DNA of 64,000 nt from an uncultured Clostridia bacterium (GTDB taxonomy: Bacteria > Bacillota > Clostridia > Oscillospirales > Ruminococcaceae), in NCBI GenBank assembly GCA_947627875.1, contig CANQXS010000012.1:1-64000 (forward strand), read 5' to 3'. Made by a program: the position numbers and the translations under genes. Within the stretch, counting starts at the first letter, position 1. Each line of letters begins with the position of its first letter. Shown in pieces: positions 54,660-62,950 of the stretch. The notes under the pieces are model-generated. The model was given only the letters and a program-made list of their open reading frames with translations. It did no database searches and was not told where the DNA came from.

Positions 54660-54893
54660 CTACACCCAAATCTTCACTTTAACGTCCTCGGTCCCGACAT
54701 CGACAAGGGGCATACCGCGCAGCGACTTTTTCGAGCGGCTGAGCACTTTCAGAGCGGCGTAAAGCTCGGCTTCTGTAAGGTTGAGGTCGGAATACTTGGC
54801 GATGATTTTTGCCGCGGCGCGGCTGCATATAAACGCGGTTGGGAAGACTATCCGTATCGGAAAATGCCCTTTTGCAGCGACGGATATCCTCAT
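54660..54893 (-). CDS. Small uncharacterised protein coupled to an XRE regulator
   Basis: This 77-residue protein begins MRISVAAKGHFPIRIVFPTA and ends LVDVGTEDVKVKIWV. The ending resembles the short beta segment of the upstream regulator (LVEVESDDCRIVVEVI), suggesting the two share a domain type, similar to the YvlB-like region. It overlaps the regulator by 4 bases (ATGA type), so it is translated with it. It could bind or modulate the regulator. No function is known. Confidence 0.65.
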   Translation of the reverse strand: MRISVAAKGHFPIRIVFPTAFICSRAAAKIIAKYSDLNLTEAELYAALKVLSRSKKSLRGMPLVDVGTEDVKVKIWV

Positions 54894-55387
54894 ATAACTT
54901 CGACCACGATGCGGCAGTCGTCCGACTCGACCTCCACCAGCCGGCCTATCGCGCCGTTCTCCACTAACTTTACGATGGACTTAAAGTCGATGCTCGAGAG
55001 GACAATGCCGTTGAACTCTATGTCCCCCTGTCCGCTTGAAAGCCCGAGCTCAAGTAGCGTTTTTACAAGCAACAGCGGTAAATTTACGTTGATCTTGCTC
55101 TTGTCGCTGTCGTCGTTTACGGTGATTTTGAGAATCGCGCTCTCAAAGTCGCGCTTTTTCTCGGGGACGTATTCGACTATAGGGGATTTTTCGCGCCCGA
55201 AAAGGCTGTCGATAGTCGTGTCGAACAGCTCGGCGAGCTTCGGGAGCAGCGCCACGTCGGGCATAGATTCGCCGCGCTCCCACTTCGACACCGCCTGCGC
55301 CGTAACGTTAAGAGCCTCGGCAAGGGCGTCCTGAGTGAGACCCTTCTTTCTTCTTAGTTCAAAAATCTTTTCTCCAAAGTCGTTCAT
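54890..55387 (-). CDS. XRE-family regulator with YvlB-like C-terminal region
   Basis: This 165-residue protein has an N-terminal helix-turn-helix (KIFELRRKKGLTQDALAEAL, then NVTAQAVSKWERGES). After a linker it has a domain with NVNLPLLLVKTLLELG and a Val/Ile-rich end. Such regions are found in YvlB-like and related Firmicute proteins of envelope-stress operons, as far as I recall. GAAAGGAG precedes the start. It is coupled to a 77-residue protein that shares the end motif. Autoregulation is likely but no operator was identified. Confidence 0.8.
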   Translation of the reverse strand: MNDFGEKIFELRRKKGLTQDALAEALNVTAQAVSKWERGESMPDVALLPKLAELFDTTIDSLFGREKSPIVEYVPEKKRDFESAILKITVNDDSDKSKINVNLPLLLVKTLLELGLSSGQGDIEFNGIVLSSIDFKSIVKLVENGAIGRLVEVESDDCRIVVEVI

Positions 55388-55744
55388 AATTTATCTCCTT
55401 TCGTTTTTCGTCGATCGACAGCTATATGGTACCACGGTTTTTCGCGGCTGTGAAGCGACCGGCGGTTTAAATTCGCAATTTTTGTGAACCGCAGGTTGAA
55501 AATTCGCTAAACTGTCGGTTGAGCGGCGTAAGCTTCGGTGAAAAAGAGCGCGGAATGACGGGGTAGCCGCAGTTTTGCGGGCGAAGCCCGCCGCGCACGG
55601 AGTGCGCGGGCGCCGTTATAAGGGGGCGCCTTCGGCGCCCCCTTATAACGCGCAGCCGCTTTCAGCGGCTCGGGCTTCGCCCTCGAAGGCGCAAAAGCGC
55701 GCTCCCCGAGAAAACCGGAGAGCGCCGAATTATCATAAGCTTCG
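55388..55744. other. Intergenic region with cloverleaf palindrome
   Basis: About 360 bases without a gene between the regulator gene and the end of the Rnf operon. The main feature is cloverleaf palindrome copy 4. No clear terminator with a U-run is seen for the Gx transporter gene apart from that element. Confidence 0.7.
55579..55682. repeat. Cloverleaf-like palindrome, copy 4
   Basis: Outer arms GGGCGAAGCCCG (55579-55590) and CGGGCTTCGCCC (55671-55682) enclose three hairpins: GCGCACGGAGTGCGC, a long GTTATAAGGGGGCGCC/GGCGCCCCCTTATAAC stem, and GCCGCTTTCAGCGGC. It is the largest and most regular copy. Confidence 0.85.
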
Positions 55745-56254
55745 TCAGGGCTTCTTCCCCCGAGGCTTTAGCCTTGACTGTATCGCGGTAAAAATCAGCC
55801 CGTTCAGCGCTCCGGCGGCAGTGCCGAAAATCAGCAGCGCGGGGAGATAAAATACCAGCGCGGGCGTACCAGTGAGCAGCGCGGCGACGCATATCTGCCC
55901 GATGTTGTGCGCCGCTCCTCCCAAGGCGCTCACCCCGATAGGCGAAAAAGCCCCGCTTTTTTTGAGAAGGAGCATCGCCGCGAAGCTCAGCGCCCCTCCC
56001 GCAAGGCTGTATAAAAGTCCGGAGAAGCTCCCGAAAAGCAGCCAGTTTAGCGCAATTCTTATGAGATTTACAGCGGCAGCCTCGCGCGCTCCCAAAAGAT
56101 AGAGCGCCGCAACGACGCAGATATTCGCGAGCCCCGCTTTTATTCCCGGGACGCCTACGGGCAACGCAGGAAGCATCAGCTCGATATACGAAAGCCCGAA
56201 GCAGAGCGCCGCCAAAAGCCCCAAAAGCGCTATTCTGCGCGTTTTTTCAGACAT
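55745..56254 (-). CDS. Gx transporter family protein (HepT-like membrane protein)
   Basis: This 169-residue protein has about five hydrophobic helices. It shows the pattern of the family once named heptaprenyl diphosphate synthase component I: PVGVPGIKAGLANICVVAAL, then GGAAHNIGQICVAALLTG. The first gene name is considered misleading; the family is now viewed as transporters of undefined substrate. It is last in the Rnf operon and overlaps the NusG-II gene by 8 bases. Presence with ApbE and NusG-II genes is typical of flavin-linked redox loci in Firmicutes. Confidence 0.87.
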   Translation of the reverse strand: MSEKTRRIALLGLLAALCFGLSYIELMLPALPVGVPGIKAGLANICVVAALYLLGAREAAAVNLIRIALNWLLFGSFSGLLYSLAGGALSFAAMLLLKKSGAFSPIGVSALGGAAHNIGQICVAALLTGTPALVFYLPALLIFGTAAGALNGLIFTAIQSRLKPRGKKP

Positions 56255-56600
56255 AGAAGTCGGCGCCTCCCTCCCCCGAGACCCTCAGCGTTACGCCGTT
56301 GGGCAGGCAGGCTATTGTCTCGCCGGCGCGGCTTATCGGGCGGTGGTTTTCGCAGATCTTGTTTCGGCAGGTCGAATTTTTCACAAACGCCTTCCCGTTT
56401 TCGACGACTACCGTGCAGAGCCCCTCGACGTCGAGCTCGGCGTTTTTGTTCAGCGGAAGGACGGCAAAAAGCTCCCCGCGGAGCCTGATCTCAACGCTTT
56501 CGCCGTCCTTTTTAAAGAGCGCGAAGGCTCCCCAAAGCGCGAGCGCGGCAATAATTATCGCAAGAATGAGCGCAAGGTCGCGCTTAAAAAGCTTACTCAT
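56247..56600 (-). CDS. NusG domain II-containing membrane-anchored protein
   Basis: Starting at MSKLFKRDLALILAII gives 117 residues with one N-terminal membrane helix. An extracytosolic NusG-II-type beta domain follows, containing STCRNKICENHRPISRAGE. The two Cys may coordinate metal or form a disulfide. The start overlaps the end of apbE by 8 bases. Such proteins commonly accompany apbE and Gx transporter genes; the function is not known. Confidence 0.85.
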   Translation of the reverse strand: MSKLFKRDLALILAIIIAALALWGAFALFKKDGESVEIRLRGELFAVLPLNKNAELDVEGLCTVVVENGKAFVKNSTCRNKICENHRPISRAGETIACLPNGVTLRVSGEGGADFYV

Positions 56601-57567
56601 AATCGGAAAAGCCCTCCGTTCTTGTGACGGTTCCGTCGGGCGAGACCCAGAGCGCCTCGGCGGAGAATTTCTCCGCAAGAGCCTTTCCCTCGTCGAGCGG
56701 CATAAGAAACAGCGCGGTCGAGAGTGCGTCGGCGTCGTCGGAATTCTCGGCGATAACGGTCACGGAGCGCCAAAGCGACGCGGGATAGAGCGTATTCGGG
56801 TCGATTATATGATGATACCTCACCCCGCCGACCTCGTAATACCGCTGATAATCCCCGCTCGTTACGACAGCCTCCCCCGCGACCTTGACCGTAGTCAGAA
56901 TGCCGCCGTCGGGGTCCTGAATGCCTATTTCCCATTTTCCCGAGGGCTTTTCGCCCCGCGTGACGATGTTCCCGCCGACCGAGAGCGCAAAGCTCTTTCC
57001 TCCGAGGCTCTCGGCGAGCTCCGCGGCTTTCTGGGCGGCATAGCCCTTAGCCATCGCCCCGAAATCGAGGCTCATAGCCGGATCGCCCAAAGCGGCGCTG
57101 TTGCTGTCGGTTTCAACGAGCGATATGTCGCAGTGCTCCGCAAGCTCTTTGAGCAGCTCGGGGTCGGGCAGAACGCCCTCCTCGCGGCAGCGGTGCCATT
57201 CAGAAAGCACGCTCCCGAAGGCGATGTTAAGCCTCCCGCCCGAGAGCGTATGCCATTTAATTCCCGAATCAATAAGCCCGACGAGCTCTTCGGGCAGCGC
57301 GACGGAATTCCCCGCAGCGTCGTTGAGGGTCTTGGCGTTGTCAAGACCCTCATAGCTGTTATATATGTCGAAAATTTCGTGCAGGCGCTTGAGCTCGCCG
57401 TGAACGGCTTCCGAAAGGGCTTCAAACTCCTCCTCGGCGCCGCAGTATGCCGTAAATTCGGTCACGGTGTCGAAAACGTCGGTATAGGTCGCGCTGAAGC
57501 GCTTCGGATAGGCTTCGCAGCCTGTCAGCATAAGCAGCGCGGCAGCAACGCAAAGTAATTTTTTCAT
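56593..57567 (-). CDS. apbE: FAD:protein FMN transferase ApbE (lipoprotein)
   Basis: ApbE attaches FMN to Thr of target proteins outside the cytoplasm, including RnfG and RnfD encoded upstream. The 324-residue lipoprotein has lipobox LMLTGC. Family motifs are DVFDTVTEFTAYC, LDFGAMAKGYAAQKAAEL and ALSVGGNIVTRGEKPSGKW, and the HHIIDPNTLYPAS metal/FAD region. It directly follows rnfB (TGATG overlap). RnfG here carries the expected SGAT acceptor motif. Confidence 0.95.
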   Translation of the reverse strand: MKKLLCVAAALLMLTGCEAYPKRFSATYTDVFDTVTEFTAYCGAEEEFEALSEAVHGELKRLHEIFDIYNSYEGLDNAKTLNDAAGNSVALPEELVGLIDSGIKWHTLSGGRLNIAFGSVLSEWHRCREEGVLPDPELLKELAEHCDISLVETDSNSAALGDPAMSLDFGAMAKGYAAQKAAELAESLGGKSFALSVGGNIVTRGEKPSGKWEIGIQDPDGGILTTVKVAGEAVVTSGDYQRYYEVGGVRYHHIIDPNTLYPASLWRSVTVIAENSDDADALSTALFLMPLDEGKALAEKFSAEALWVSPDGTVTRTEGFSDYE

Positions 57568-58358
57568 CAGATATTACGCATAGTAATGATTTTGCAGGGG
57601 CATTTTTCGGCGCACTTGCCGCAGCCGGTGCATTTTTTGTAGTCTATTCTGGCGAGGTTGTTTTCGACGGTTATCGCGCCGCTCTCGCATACCCTCGCGC
57701 ACATCGAGCAGCCGATGCAGCCGGTGTCGCAGGCGGCTTTTACGTCCTTGCCTTTAGAGCGCGACGAGCAGGCTACGGCGTAGGGCGCGGTATCGGGGAT
57801 TATCTCAATGAGGTGGTTCGGGCAGACCGAGACGCATTTTCCGCAGACCTGGCACTTGGTGCGGTCAATTTTTGCGAGCCCGTCGACTATCCTTATTGCG
57901 TCGTAGGGGCAGACCGATGCGCAGGTTCCGAGACCGCAGCAGCCGTAGACGCATTTTTTCGCGCCGTGTCCGGGAGCGGAATAGGCTATGCGGCAGTCGC
58001 GCTCGTCGCCGTAATTGTAGTTGCAGCGGGTGTTGCGGCAGTTGCCGTTGCACTTAACGAACGCGGTCATCTTAGGTCCGTCGATAACGCAGACGCCCAT
58101 AACGTCGCCTATGGTCTTCTTGTCGGAAGAAGGGCAGAGGTTCATCGCCGCGCCCTCATAGACTATCGCGTGGGCGTAGGCGTCGCAGCCGGCATAGCCG
58201 CAGCCTCCGCAGTTTGAGCCCGCGAGGCAGTCGCGAATCTGAGACTCGCGCGGGTCGACCTCGACCTTGAATTTTTCGGACATAAACCCGAGGAGAACGC
58301 CTATTGCGATGCTTATAACGACGATGACGGCGGCGGCGAGTAAAATTGCGTTCAACAT
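57567..58358 (-). CDS. rnfB: Rnf complex subunit RnfB (ferredoxin-type)
   Basis: RnfB takes electrons from ferredoxin into the Rnf complex. The 263-residue protein has an N-terminal membrane helix and the CLAGSNCGGCGYAGCDAYA 4Fe-4S domain near residues 44-62. A Cys-rich middle follows, then paired ferredoxin motifs (CQVCGKCVSVCP, CIGCSMCARVCE, CTGCGKCAEKCP). The order and length match Clostridia RnfB. It ends one codon into apbE and lies 14 bases after rnfA. Confidence 0.97.
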   Translation of the reverse strand: MLNAILLAAAVIVVISIAIGVLLGFMSEKFKVEVDPRESQIRDCLAGSNCGGCGYAGCDAYAHAIVYEGAAMNLCPSSDKKTIGDVMGVCVIDGPKMTAFVKCNGNCRNTRCNYNYGDERDCRIAYSAPGHGAKKCVYGCCGLGTCASVCPYDAIRIVDGLAKIDRTKCQVCGKCVSVCPNHLIEIIPDTAPYAVACSSRSKGKDVKAACDTGCIGCSMCARVCESGAITVENNLARIDYKKCTGCGKCAEKCPCKIITMRNI

Positions 58359-58371
58359 ATTCTCCGCCCCC

Positions 58372-58956
58372 TTACGCTATGGTTCCCTTGAAGCCGAAGA
58401 AGGCTATTGCCATAAGCCCTGCGGTAACGAGGACTATCGGCATGCCCTTGAAGCTCTCGGGAATGTCGTTGTTTTCTATCCTCTCTCTTATGCCCGACAT
58501 CAGAACGATGGCAATAAGGAATCCCACCGCCGTGCCGACGGAATATATCATCGTTTCGGCAAAGCTGTAGTTTTTCTGGGCGGAATCTATCGCAACGCCG
58601 AGGACCGCGCAGTTGGTGGTTATCAGCGGGAGGTAAACGCCCAAAGCCTTATAGAGCGAGGGAATCTTTTTCTTGAGGATTATCTCAACCGTCTGAACGA
58701 GCGCCGCGATTATGAGGATAAAGATTATCGTTCTCAGATAAACGAGCCTGTCGCGGAGGATAAGGTGGTCGATAACGTAGGTTATCGCGGAGGAAAGGGT
58801 GATGACGGCGATGACCGCGGTACCCATTCCGAGGGCGGTAGAGGTTTTCTTTGAGACCCCGAGGAAGGGGCAGAGCCCTAAAAAGCGGCTCAGAACGACG
58901 TTGTTTACGAGCGCCGCCGAGATTATTCCGATAAACAGAGTTGAAAGAAAGTTCAC
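58372..58956 (-). CDS. rnfA: Rnf complex subunit RnfA
   Basis: This 194-residue, six-helix integral membrane subunit contains NNVVLSRFLGLCPFLGVS, and LPLITTNCAVLGVAI in its fourth region. These Cys residues bind a 2Fe-2S cluster shared with RnfE in known structures. It starts with GTG overlapping the rnfE stop by 4 bases. Confidence 0.97.
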   Translation of the reverse strand: MNFLSTLFIGIISAALVNNVVLSRFLGLCPFLGVSKKTSTALGMGTAVIAVITLSSAITYVIDHLILRDRLVYLRTIIFILIIAALVQTVEIILKKKIPSLYKALGVYLPLITTNCAVLGVAIDSAQKNYSFAETMIYSVGTAVGFLIAIVLMSGIRERIENNDIPESFKGMPIVLVTAGLMAIAFFGFKGTIA

Positions 58957-59642
58957 TTTTCATCTCTCCTTTCGGGGATATTGCAGGTTTTGTCCATACA
59001 GCCGGCGCAGTTGCCCGAGCAGAATTTATCGCCTTTATTGGTCGCGGAGGGCGCCTTGAATTTATTTTGGAGCGCCGTAAGCACCGCGAGGACGAAGAAC
59101 GCCCCGGGAGCCATTATCATTATTGATATAGGCTCGAAGGCTTCGGGCATAACTTTGAGACCGAAGAGCTCTCCCGCGCCGAGAAATTCGCGGACAAGAC
59201 CGATTATCGTGAGCGCGGCGGTAAAGCCGAGCCCCATTCCCAAGCCGTCGAAGAACGAGGCGAGAGGCGGATTTTTCGAGGCATAGCTTTCGGCTCTGCC
59301 CAAAATGATGCAGTTTACGACAATAAGCGGGATATAAAGCCCGAGAGCGGAATAGAGCGAGCGGAAATAAGCCTGCATCAAGAGGTCGACGACCGTAACG
59401 AACGACGCCACGACGACGATATATGCCGGCATTCTCACTCTGTCGGGAATGAACTTTCGGAGCAGCGAGATGAGCAGGTTAGACATCATCAGCACCGCGC
59501 AGGTCGAAAGCCCCATTCCGAGGCCGTTTATCGCGCTTGTGGTGACCGCGAGGGTCGGACACATTCCGAGCATAAGTACAAAGGTCGGGTTTTCTTTGAT
59601 AACGCCGTTATAAAGGCGTTCCAACGGTGAATTCTGTTTCAC
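58953..59642 (-). CDS. rnfE: Rnf complex subunit RnfE with Cys-rich C-terminal tail
   Basis: This membrane subunit of 229 residues is homologous to RnfA, with GMCPTLAVTTSAINGLGMG and IPLIVVNCIILGRAE. It starts with GTG overlapping rnfG. After the last helix the protein extends about 30 residues and carries CX3CX2CX4C (CSGNCAGCMDKTC), enough cysteines for an extra Fe-S cluster or Zn site. The Cys tail is not part of the basic RnfE fold. Confidence 0.95.
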   Translation of the reverse strand: MKQNSPLERLYNGVIKENPTFVLMLGMCPTLAVTTSAINGLGMGLSTCAVLMMSNLLISLLRKFIPDRVRMPAYIVVVASFVTVVDLLMQAYFRSLYSALGLYIPLIVVNCIILGRAESYASKNPPLASFFDGLGMGLGFTAALTIIGLVREFLGAGELFGLKVMPEAFEPISIMIMAPGAFFVLAVLTALQNKFKAPSATNKGDKFCSGNCAGCMDKTCNIPERRDEK

Positions 59643-60229
59643 TGCGCATCACCTCCGTCAAAGAGTGCAGCCGCGGTGCTCAGGGCGCCGTTTACGGCTT
59701 CGGTCACGGCGCGGGTGGTAAAGGTCGCGCCTGATATCATATCTATTTCGTTGGGGGCGGATCTCCCGTCCTTCACATATTCGACTTCTCCCGCAATTCC
59801 CTTGAATTGCTCCTGGAAGTCTTCGTCCTGGCAGTGCGAGCCGAGACCCGAGGTCTCGCTCATAGCGGTTACAGTCATTCCGGTCACAGTGCAGGAGGAG
59901 TCTATTCCGACGGAGAGAGTAATGTCTCCGCCGTAGCCGTTGGCTGAGGTCGCCGAGATAACGCAGCCTATTCGCTCGCCCGAGGAATTTACGGCATAGA
60001 GCAGCTCGCCTATCGATACCCCCGCGGGGAGCTCGGGCAGCGGATAGTTTTCAGCCGGCTCAAACGACGAGGCTTCGGGGAACACCTGCCGATACGACGC
60101 CGCGCGCTCCTCGGCTTCAGCGGTCTCGATGGTCTCGGCAGTTATCTCGTGGACAAACGAGAGGCAGATTGCGGCGCAGAGGGTTATAACAACGAGCCGC
60201 AGGGTGTCTTTAACTATCGTTTTCATCAT
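59639..60229 (-). CDS. rnfG: Rnf complex subunit RnfG (FMN-binding)
   Basis: This 196-residue subunit has one N-terminal membrane helix and an extracytosolic FMN-binding domain. The FMN attachment motif is present as MISGATFTTRAV, with the Thr after SGA the expected acceptor for ApbE. A helix-rich start and GLGSHCQDEDFQEQF segment are typical. Overlaps rnfD by 4 bases and rnfE by 4 bases. Standard length and order. Confidence 0.96.
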   Translation of the reverse strand: MMKTIVKDTLRLVVITLCAAICLSFVHEITAETIETAEAEERAASYRQVFPEASSFEPAENYPLPELPAGVSIGELLYAVNSSGERIGCVISATSANGYGGDITLSVGIDSSCTVTGMTVTAMSETSGLGSHCQDEDFQEQFKGIAGEVEYVKDGRSAPNEIDMISGATFTTRAVTEAVNGALSTAAALFDGGDAQ

Positions 60230-61176
60230 TTTTCCGCACGCTCCTTTCTTACTCCGAAAGGCTTCGGAGCGGTGAGCTTTTCGATAAACGGCGTCAGCAG
60301 GTTAGAGATGATTATTGCGTAGGAAACGCCCTCTACTCCTCCGCCGACGCAGCGGATAAGCGCCGTTATAAAGCCTACGCAGCAGCCGAATATGACCTGA
60401 CCCCAAGGGGTAACGGGGGTCGTTGCGTAATCCGACGCCATAAACACGGCTCCGAGGAGCATTCCGCCGCCGAGCATCTGAACGGCGAGGTAGTTAAGGG
60501 TTATCGGTATGCCCTGGATCAGGCTGAAAAGCGTTACGAAAACGCCGGTCGAGAGAATGACCGAGAGCGGCTCGCGGGGCTTTATAACTCCGCGTACGCA
60601 GAGGTATATAAAACCGATTATTATCGCTACGGCAGAGGTCTCGCCGATGGTCCCCGAGTGGGTGCCTATCAGCAGGTCCTTTATCGGGACGACGGTCCCC
60701 TGCTTTGCGAGGACGAGCGGGGTAGGGCTCGAAACGCCGTCGATTTGAGGGTAGTCGGTCATAATTCGCGAGAAGCTCAGAAGCAGGAAGCACCTTGCGG
60801 CGAGCGCGGGGTTCATAAAGTTCTGCCCGATTCCGCCGTAGAGCATTTTTACCACGATTATCGCGAAAGCTCCGCCTATAATAGGCAGCCACCAAGGGGC
60901 GGTAGAATAGAGGTTTACCGCGAGGATAAGCCCCGTTACCACGGCGCTGAGGTCGGTTATCGTTACCGGCTTTTTGAGGAGCTTTTCGTATATGTATTCC
61001 GAGGCGACGCAGCTCGCGACCGATATAACGGTTATTAAAAGAGCCTTGAGCCCGAAAACATATACCCCGACGGCTATCGCGGGAATAAGCGCGATTATAA
61101 CGTCCGCCATTATCGAGGCTGTGGTCTCGCGGGCGCGGATATGCGGCGAAATAGAAACGTTTAAGGTCTTGCTCAT
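60226..61176 (-). CDS. rnfD: Rnf complex subunit RnfD
   Basis: This integral membrane subunit pumps Na+ or H+ and carries covalent FMN. The start MSKTLNVSISPHIRARETTA has AAAGGAG upstream, giving 316 residues; a longer open frame upstream is the 3' end of rnfC in another frame. Visible segments are FMNPALAARCFLLLSF and VSSPTPLVLAKQG, whose Thr is the likely flavin site, and MASDYATTPVTPWGQ. It overlaps rnfC by 4 bases. Confidence 0.95.
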   Translation of the reverse strand: MSKTLNVSISPHIRARETTASIMADVIIALIPAIAVGVYVFGLKALLITVISVASCVASEYIYEKLLKKPVTITDLSAVVTGLILAVNLYSTAPWWLPIIGGAFAIIVVKMLYGGIGQNFMNPALAARCFLLLSFSRIMTDYPQIDGVSSPTPLVLAKQGTVVPIKDLLIGTHSGTIGETSAVAIIIGFIYLCVRGVIKPREPLSVILSTGVFVTLFSLIQGIPITLNYLAVQMLGGGMLLGAVFMASDYATTPVTPWGQVIFGCCVGFITALIRCVGGGVEGVSYAIIISNLLTPFIEKLTAPKPFGVRKERAEK

Positions 61177-62504
61177 TTTGCCGCTCCTTTCTTTTTCTCG
61201 GCGAGAACATAGCGCTTCGCCATCGTTATTGTCTGTGAGAGCCTTCTGCGCGCCGGACAGACGTAGGTGCAGCAGCCGCAGCCGATGCATTCGAGCCCGT
61301 GGGCAGCCTCGAAGGCGGCGTAGTCGCCCGCGTCGGCGGTGTTCTTCAGCTTTATCGGCATAAGGTGCTCGGGGCAGGCGTAGAGGCACTTTCCGCACCT
61401 TATACATTCGGTGGGCTCGAGCCCCGCGGTCTCGTCCTTTTTGAGGGCGAGAATGCAGGAGGAGGTCTTTGTTATCGGGAGGTCGGCGGTGTAGACCGCG
61501 GCGCCCATCATCGGTCCGCCGAAAATCAGCTTTTCGGGCTCTTCGGAATATCCCCCCGCAGCCTCGATGAGTTCCGAAGCGCTTATTCCTATCGGAACGT
61601 CGAAATTCGAGGGGTTCTTGATTGCGTCGCCGGTAACGGTCACGACTCTGCGCACGAGCGGGATATTCTTCGTAACGGCGTCGGCAATAGCTATGAGCGT
61701 GGAGTAATTGACGACCACGCAGCCGGCGTCGGCTGGGAGCATCTTCGAGTTGATTTTCCGTCCGGTTATCGCCTTAATGAGCATTCGCTCGCCGCCCTGG
61801 GGGTATTTCTTTTTCAGCGGGACGACGCTTATCCTCTCGGAACCCGCGCAGGCTTCTGCGACGGCGGCTATTCCGGCGGGCTTGTTGTTTTCTATCCCGA
61901 AAACGCCCGAGGCGTTCTCAAAGAGCTTTAAAAGTATCTTCATTCCCGTAACGGCGTCGTTCGGCTTTTCGAGCATCAGCCTGTAGTCGCAGGTTATATA
62001 GGGCTCGCATTCCGCGCCGTTGCAGATAACGTAATCGATTTTGGAGTCGTCCTTTACGGTAGCCTTTACCGCCGTCGGGAAGCCCGCGCCCCCCATTCCG
62101 ACGATCCCGGCGTTTCTTATCGCCTCGCGAATCTCCTCTTTTGACATCGAGGCGTAGTCGCGGGGCGCTCCGAAGCCCTCGACGGCTTCGTATTCGCAGT
62201 CGTTCTCGACGGTTATAGCCATAGCTTCGTCGCCCGACTGGGTCATTTTGAGCCCGACGGCTTTCACGACCCCCGAAACCGAAGCCGCTACCGAAGCCGA
62301 AACAAATCCGCCCGCCTCGGCTATGGTCTGACCGAGCAGAACGCGGTCCCCGACGCTTACGAGCGGCTTTGCCGGCGCGCCGATATGCTGGTTCATAAGA
62401 TATGTAAGCTCGCCCTTTGCCTCAAGCCTTACCGTTTGGGAGTTTTCCGAGAGCTCTTTATGTGCCTTCGGGTGGACTCCTCCGTTAAAGGTTTTTGCAA
62501 ACAC
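61173..62504 (-). CDS. rnfC: Rnf complex subunit RnfC (NAD-binding)
   Basis: RnfC is the soluble subunit that exchanges electrons with NAD. The 443 residues start with a barrel-sandwich region (LVSVGDRVLLGQTIAEAGG). The FMN/NAD-binding domain follows (GMGGAGFPTAVK, YVICNGAECEPYITCD). Two 4Fe-4S motifs end it (CIRCGKCLYACPEHL, CIGCGCCTYVCPARR). It is the first gene of the operon, with a clear promoter upstream. In this organism the complex would couple ferredoxin from PFOR to NAD reduction and an ion gradient. Confidence 0.97.
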   Translation of the reverse strand: MFAKTFNGGVHPKAHKELSENSQTVRLEAKGELTYLMNQHIGAPAKPLVSVGDRVLLGQTIAEAGGFVSASVAASVSGVVKAVGLKMTQSGDEAMAITVENDCEYEAVEGFGAPRDYASMSKEEIREAIRNAGIVGMGGAGFPTAVKATVKDDSKIDYVICNGAECEPYITCDYRLMLEKPNDAVTGMKILLKLFENASGVFGIENNKPAGIAAVAEACAGSERISVVPLKKKYPQGGERMLIKAITGRKINSKMLPADAGCVVVNYSTLIAIADAVTKNIPLVRRVVTVTGDAIKNPSNFDVPIGISASELIEAAGGYSEEPEKLIFGGPMMGAAVYTADLPITKTSSCILALKKDETAGLEPTECIRCGKCLYACPEHLMPIKLKNTADAGDYAAFEAAHGLECIGCGCCTYVCPARRRLSQTITMAKRYVLAEKKKGAAK

Positions 62505-62558
62505 GTTATTACCTCCCCGTATGTAAAATATATAGGTATTCTTTAATTATATATAAAC

Positions 62559-62587
62559 AGTATATCATAGAATCGTATAATAATCAA
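62559..62587 (-). promoter_or_regulatory. rnf operon promoter
   Basis: TTGATT-N17-TATACT on the minus strand lies about 55 bases before rnfC. Confidence 0.78.
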
Positions 62588-62727
62588 CGTTAATTTGCAA
62601 AATCGGAAAAAATTTTTGAAATGAGCGCTTCCGGTGGGGACTCGGTGACTTTTAGACACGGCGATGCGCATTCGTGTCAAAAAGAGTGGCGCCGAATCCA
62701 CACGCTCAAAAGTTTCTCGGAGAGTTT

Positions 62728-62844
62728 GATACCCCTCCCCTCGAGGGGAGGGGTCGGTCGTTCGCCGAACGGTGAACGACCGGGTGACAGGGTGGAACCC
62801 CCTCGCCCTCTCTGAGGGAGAGGGGGCAGGGGGTATGGAAGCAA
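62728..62844 (+). repeat. REP1 copy E
   Basis: All three hairpins are kept, with GGTCGTTCGCC/GGTGAACGACC in the middle and CCCTCTCTGAGGGAGAGGG in the third. The linker between hairpins differs slightly from other copies (GGGTGACAGGGTGGAA). Confidence 0.85.
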
Positions 62845-62884
62845 AAATCGTAATTATAATCACTTTTGACGCTTTATTTGCGCC

Positions 62885-62913
62885 TTGACACTTTCACAAT
62901 ATGGTTGTATAAT
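62885..62913 (+). promoter_or_regulatory. degV promoter
   Basis: TTGACA-N17-TATAAT, fully consensus, 37 bases before the ATG. Confidence 0.92.
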
Positions 62914-62950
62914 ATCATAAAAGGTAATAATTTCAAAGGGAGGTCAAAAT

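Larger units (their letters stand above)
62505..62950. other. Divergent intergenic region between rnfC and degV
   Basis: Contains the rnf promoter, REP1 copy E and the degV promoter. No gene is supported. Confidence 0.75.

Noticed and set aside
54265..54669. A minus-strand frame of 134 codons over the tRNA-Pro gene
   Set aside because: It crosses the tRNA, its promoter and its terminator. Its peptide is the usual translation of an antisense tRNA and has no family character.
60226..61407. A longer RnfD of 393 residues
   Set aside because: The extra N-terminal part is Arg/Leu-rich sequence from the 3' end of rnfC in another frame. The internal ATG has AAAGGAG and the typical RnfD start.
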